Shown: positions 62,004 to 64,000 of the stretch, one piece after another
How the letters are laid out: each line of letters starts with the position of its first letter
Position numbering within the stretch: the first letter of the stretch is position 1
Origin: Eulemur rufifrons
Lineage: Eukaryota > Chordata > Mammalia > Primates > Lemuridae
Length of the DNA stretch: 64,000 nt
Direction: 5' to 3'
Assembly (NCBI RefSeq): GCF_041146395.1
Contig: NC_091009.1
Location: forward strand, 314,501 to 378,500
Translations under genes and position numbers: made by a program
Notes under the pieces: model-generated
Database searches by the model: none
Told to the model about the DNA's origin: nothing
The model's input: only the letters and a program-made list of their open reading frames with translations

Positions 62004-62205
62004 AAATCTAATTCTCAGACTTCTTGCTTTCTTACAGTTTAGAAAGCCTGCAATCCTCCCATGCCATGCGTGAAAGGAGGCTCTACCACTGTGTCCTGCA
62101 TGAAACCCACGGGCCCATACCCAGAGTATGATAGAGTGGGTTCCCGGGTACAATCCCAGCCCTCTAAACTCCCCCCGCCCGCCTAATGCAGACAGGGCCC
62201 GTGCG
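62004..62205 (-). repeat. P1a spacer of tandem unit 2
   Basis: It is almost identical to 60,126-60,327. The change CTTACAGTTTAG is shared with the next unit, showing that units 2 and 3 are closest relatives. Confidence 0.9.
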
Positions 62206-64000
62206 CTAAGCATAAACAATACCTTTAACAGATAACCCTAACCCTGAACATAACACCCAACCCTGTTCCTATTTCTCCCCTTAACACGTAAACCTCACCG
62301 TGCGCCTAACTTTAACCTCTTATCCTAACGTTAATGCATAACACATTTCCGGAGAACAACCCCTATCCCATAATTCTAACCCTATCTCCTAGTCATCACT
62401 GTGACACCTAATCCCTAACCCTAATTCTAAACCGCTAACCCTAACCGTAACCCTACCTACAACCCTAACACTGACAGTAACCCTTACTTCTAACCCCAAC
62501 GCTATGCCTAACAAAAACCCTAACCCTTGACCCTAACCCTTCACCCTAACCCCTAAGCCTTACCCTAACCCTTAACCCTAATCCTAATCCTAACCATTAA
62601 ACCTAACCCTAGCTCTTAAAGCTCACCCTAAACCTTACCCTCACGACTAGACCTAACCCTGACACTAACCTAACACCTAACCCTAACCAGAACCCCTAAA
62701 GCTAACCCTGAACCGTATCCCTAACCCCAGCAGTAAACTTTAACCCTAAACCTAAGCCCAACCCGTAACCCTAATCCTATCCTTTTACCCTAAAACTAAC
62801 CCCTAAACCTAACCCCTATACCTCACCCTAACTCTAACCCCAATCCTAATTCTAACCATACCCCTTCATAAAACACTAACTCCTAACCGCTAACCCTAAC
62901 ACTAACCAAAAACCCTAATCACAAATCCCTAACCCTAACGCTTAACCTTTAGCCTAACCGTTAACCCTCACCCTAAATCTTAACACTGACCCTAACCTTA
63001 ACCTTTAACTCTAAGCCTAACCCTTAAGCCTACAGTAAGGAAGACCCTTAATGCTAATGGGATCCCTTATCCCTAACCCTAACACTACAGCTAAAAATAA
63101 CCCCAACCTTGGGTCCTTAAACCTAACCCCTAACACTTACTTTAACCCCAAACCATAACCCTAATCCTAAGCATTAAACCTAACCCTATCTCTTAACCCT
63201 AACGCTAGCCCTTACCCTAACGCCTAAATCTAACCCTAAATCTAACCTACCGCCTAATCCTAACCTTAAGCCCTAATGCTAACACTAACCCTGAACCCTA
63301 AACCTACCCGTAACCCTTAACACTAACCCTATCCGTGAACCTTAACCCTGACCCTAACCATTACCCGCACCCAAGCATTTAACCCTGACCCTAACCCTAA
63401 TCCTTAATGCTAAACCTAACACTAAACCCTAACCCTAAGCCCAACATTTATCCCTAATCCTATCCCTTAACCCTAACCCTAACCCTAATGCTACACCCTA
63501 AACGTAACCCTAACCGTGACCAGTAAACCTAACCCTAACCTCTAACACAAACCATAGCACATAACTCTAACCCTAAAACTAACCCTAAACCTAACCCTAA
63601 ACCCTAACTCTTAACCTTAACCCTAAGCGTTAACTCTCACGCTAACCTTTAATCCTAACCCTAATCCTAATCTTCAACCCTAAACCTAACACTTAACCCT
63701 AACCCTGTACCAAACCCTAACCCCTCATCTTAACCCTAACCGTAAACCTCAACCCTAAACCAAAGTGTAACCGTTAAACCTAAGAGTAACCTTTAACCCT
63801 AACCCTAATCCCTAACCCTAAGCCCTCACCCTAACACTAAACTTCACCCTTAACCCTAACCACAATCCTACCCCTAAATCTAATTCTCAGACTTCTTGCT
63901 TTCTTACAGTTTAGAAAGCCTGCAATCCTCCCATGCCATGCGTGAAAGGAGGCTCTACCACTGTGTCCTGCATGAAACCCACGGGCCCAGACCCAGAGTA
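62206..64000 (-). repeat. 1.87-kb tandem unit 3 (cut by the window end)
   Basis: Period 1,872 bp. The spacer starting at 63,876 is truncated at 64,000. The array evidently continues beyond the window. Confidence 0.9.
63876..64000 (-). repeat. P1a spacer of tandem unit 3 (partial)
   Basis: It carries the same CTTACAGTTTAG variant as unit 2. The sequence ends inside the spacer. Confidence 0.85.

Larger units (their letters stand above)
60328..62205 (-). repeat. 1.87-kb tandem unit 2
   Basis: Period 1,878 bp to the next P1a start. The landmarks recur in the same order, with only scattered substitutions against unit 3 by eye. P1a spacer at 62,004-62,205. Confidence 0.9.
42690..64000 (-). repeat. 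degenerate telomere-like array, CCCTAA on + strand
   Basis: Same composition as 28,791-42,680 in reverse complement: CCCTAA and variants (CACTAA, CCTTAA, CCGTAA, CCTGAA), with inverted P and Q spacers. The longest perfect hexamer runs I see are about 42,774-42,796, 44,318-44,341 and 61,589-61,617. No genes are seen in this 21 kb. It continues past the window end. Confidence 0.95.

Noticed and set aside
30234..64000. Arg-rich or Trp-containing frames in the telomere-like domain as small protein genes
   Set aside because: The Arg-Val-Arg tails are translations of TTAGGG variants, and frames are broken in several spacer copies.
42690..64000. A true functional telomere
   Set aside because: Perfect hexamer runs are no longer than about five units, hexamers are heavily mutated, and spacers interrupt them. 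This is subtelomeric or interstitial sequence.

Overview
This window is entirely tandem-repetitive, non-coding eukaryotic DNA. I find no convincing protein-coding gene, tRNA, rRNA, CRISPR array or recognisable transposon. All open reading frames are short, and they recur wherever the same repeat unit recurs. The abundance of degenerate TTAGGG/CCCTAA hexamers points to an organism with the vertebrate-type telomere repeat, so probably a vertebrate or other metazoan. The region looks subtelomeric, or like an internal block derived from chromosome ends. I do not recognise the satellite and cannot name the species.

Region 1 (1 to about 28,645) is one satellite family with a monomer of about 93 bp. 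On the G-rich-name strand (called A here) the monomer reads GAGAAAGCAACTC, then GTAGGCCTGCTAAACTCT, then GGAAGAAGT, then GAGTCATATAT, then AACGCTTACATTCA. It lies in A orientation from 1 to about 2,852 and in the opposite (B) orientation from there to about 28,645. Three monomer types (X, Y, Z) follow each other in a trimer of about 280 bp. Eleven such cycles, four of them missing one monomer, make a 29-monomer higher-order repeat (HOR) of 2,691-2,692 bp. Seven complete and one partial HOR copies run from 4,538 to about 24,515, differing at only a handful of positions. Shared variants order the copies as A-B-C-A-B-C-C, a further 8,075-bp level. More diverged monomers flank both sides. Bases 1-1,275 are an inverted, nearly identical copy of 24,613-25,887, and that inverted repeat runs off the left end of the window.

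Region 2 (about 28,661 to 42,680) is degenerate telomere-like sequence with TTAGGG on the + strand. It is punctuated every 0.5-1.8 kb by conserved non-telomeric spacers of about 180-205 bp, in two related families, P and Q. Three P subtypes can be told apart. A fixed block P1a-Q-P2-P1b (about 2.4 kb) occurs once here and starts again, truncated, at the satellite boundary.

Region 3 (about 42,690 to 64,000) is the same material in the opposite orientation (CCCTAA on the + strand). It holds three inverted copies of the P1a-Q-P2-P1b block and ends in a young 1.87-kb tandem repeat that continues past the window. The switch at about 42.69 kb has the 5'-(TTAGGG)-(CCCTAA)-3' polarity of a head-to-head chromosome-end fusion or an inversion.

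The most interesting points are the four-level satellite hierarchy, crossover scars joining Z-type monomers at both HOR edges, the head-to-head telomere-like junction, and a roughly 45-bp module shared by the satellite monomer and the P/Q spacers. That shared module suggests the two arrays have a common history.
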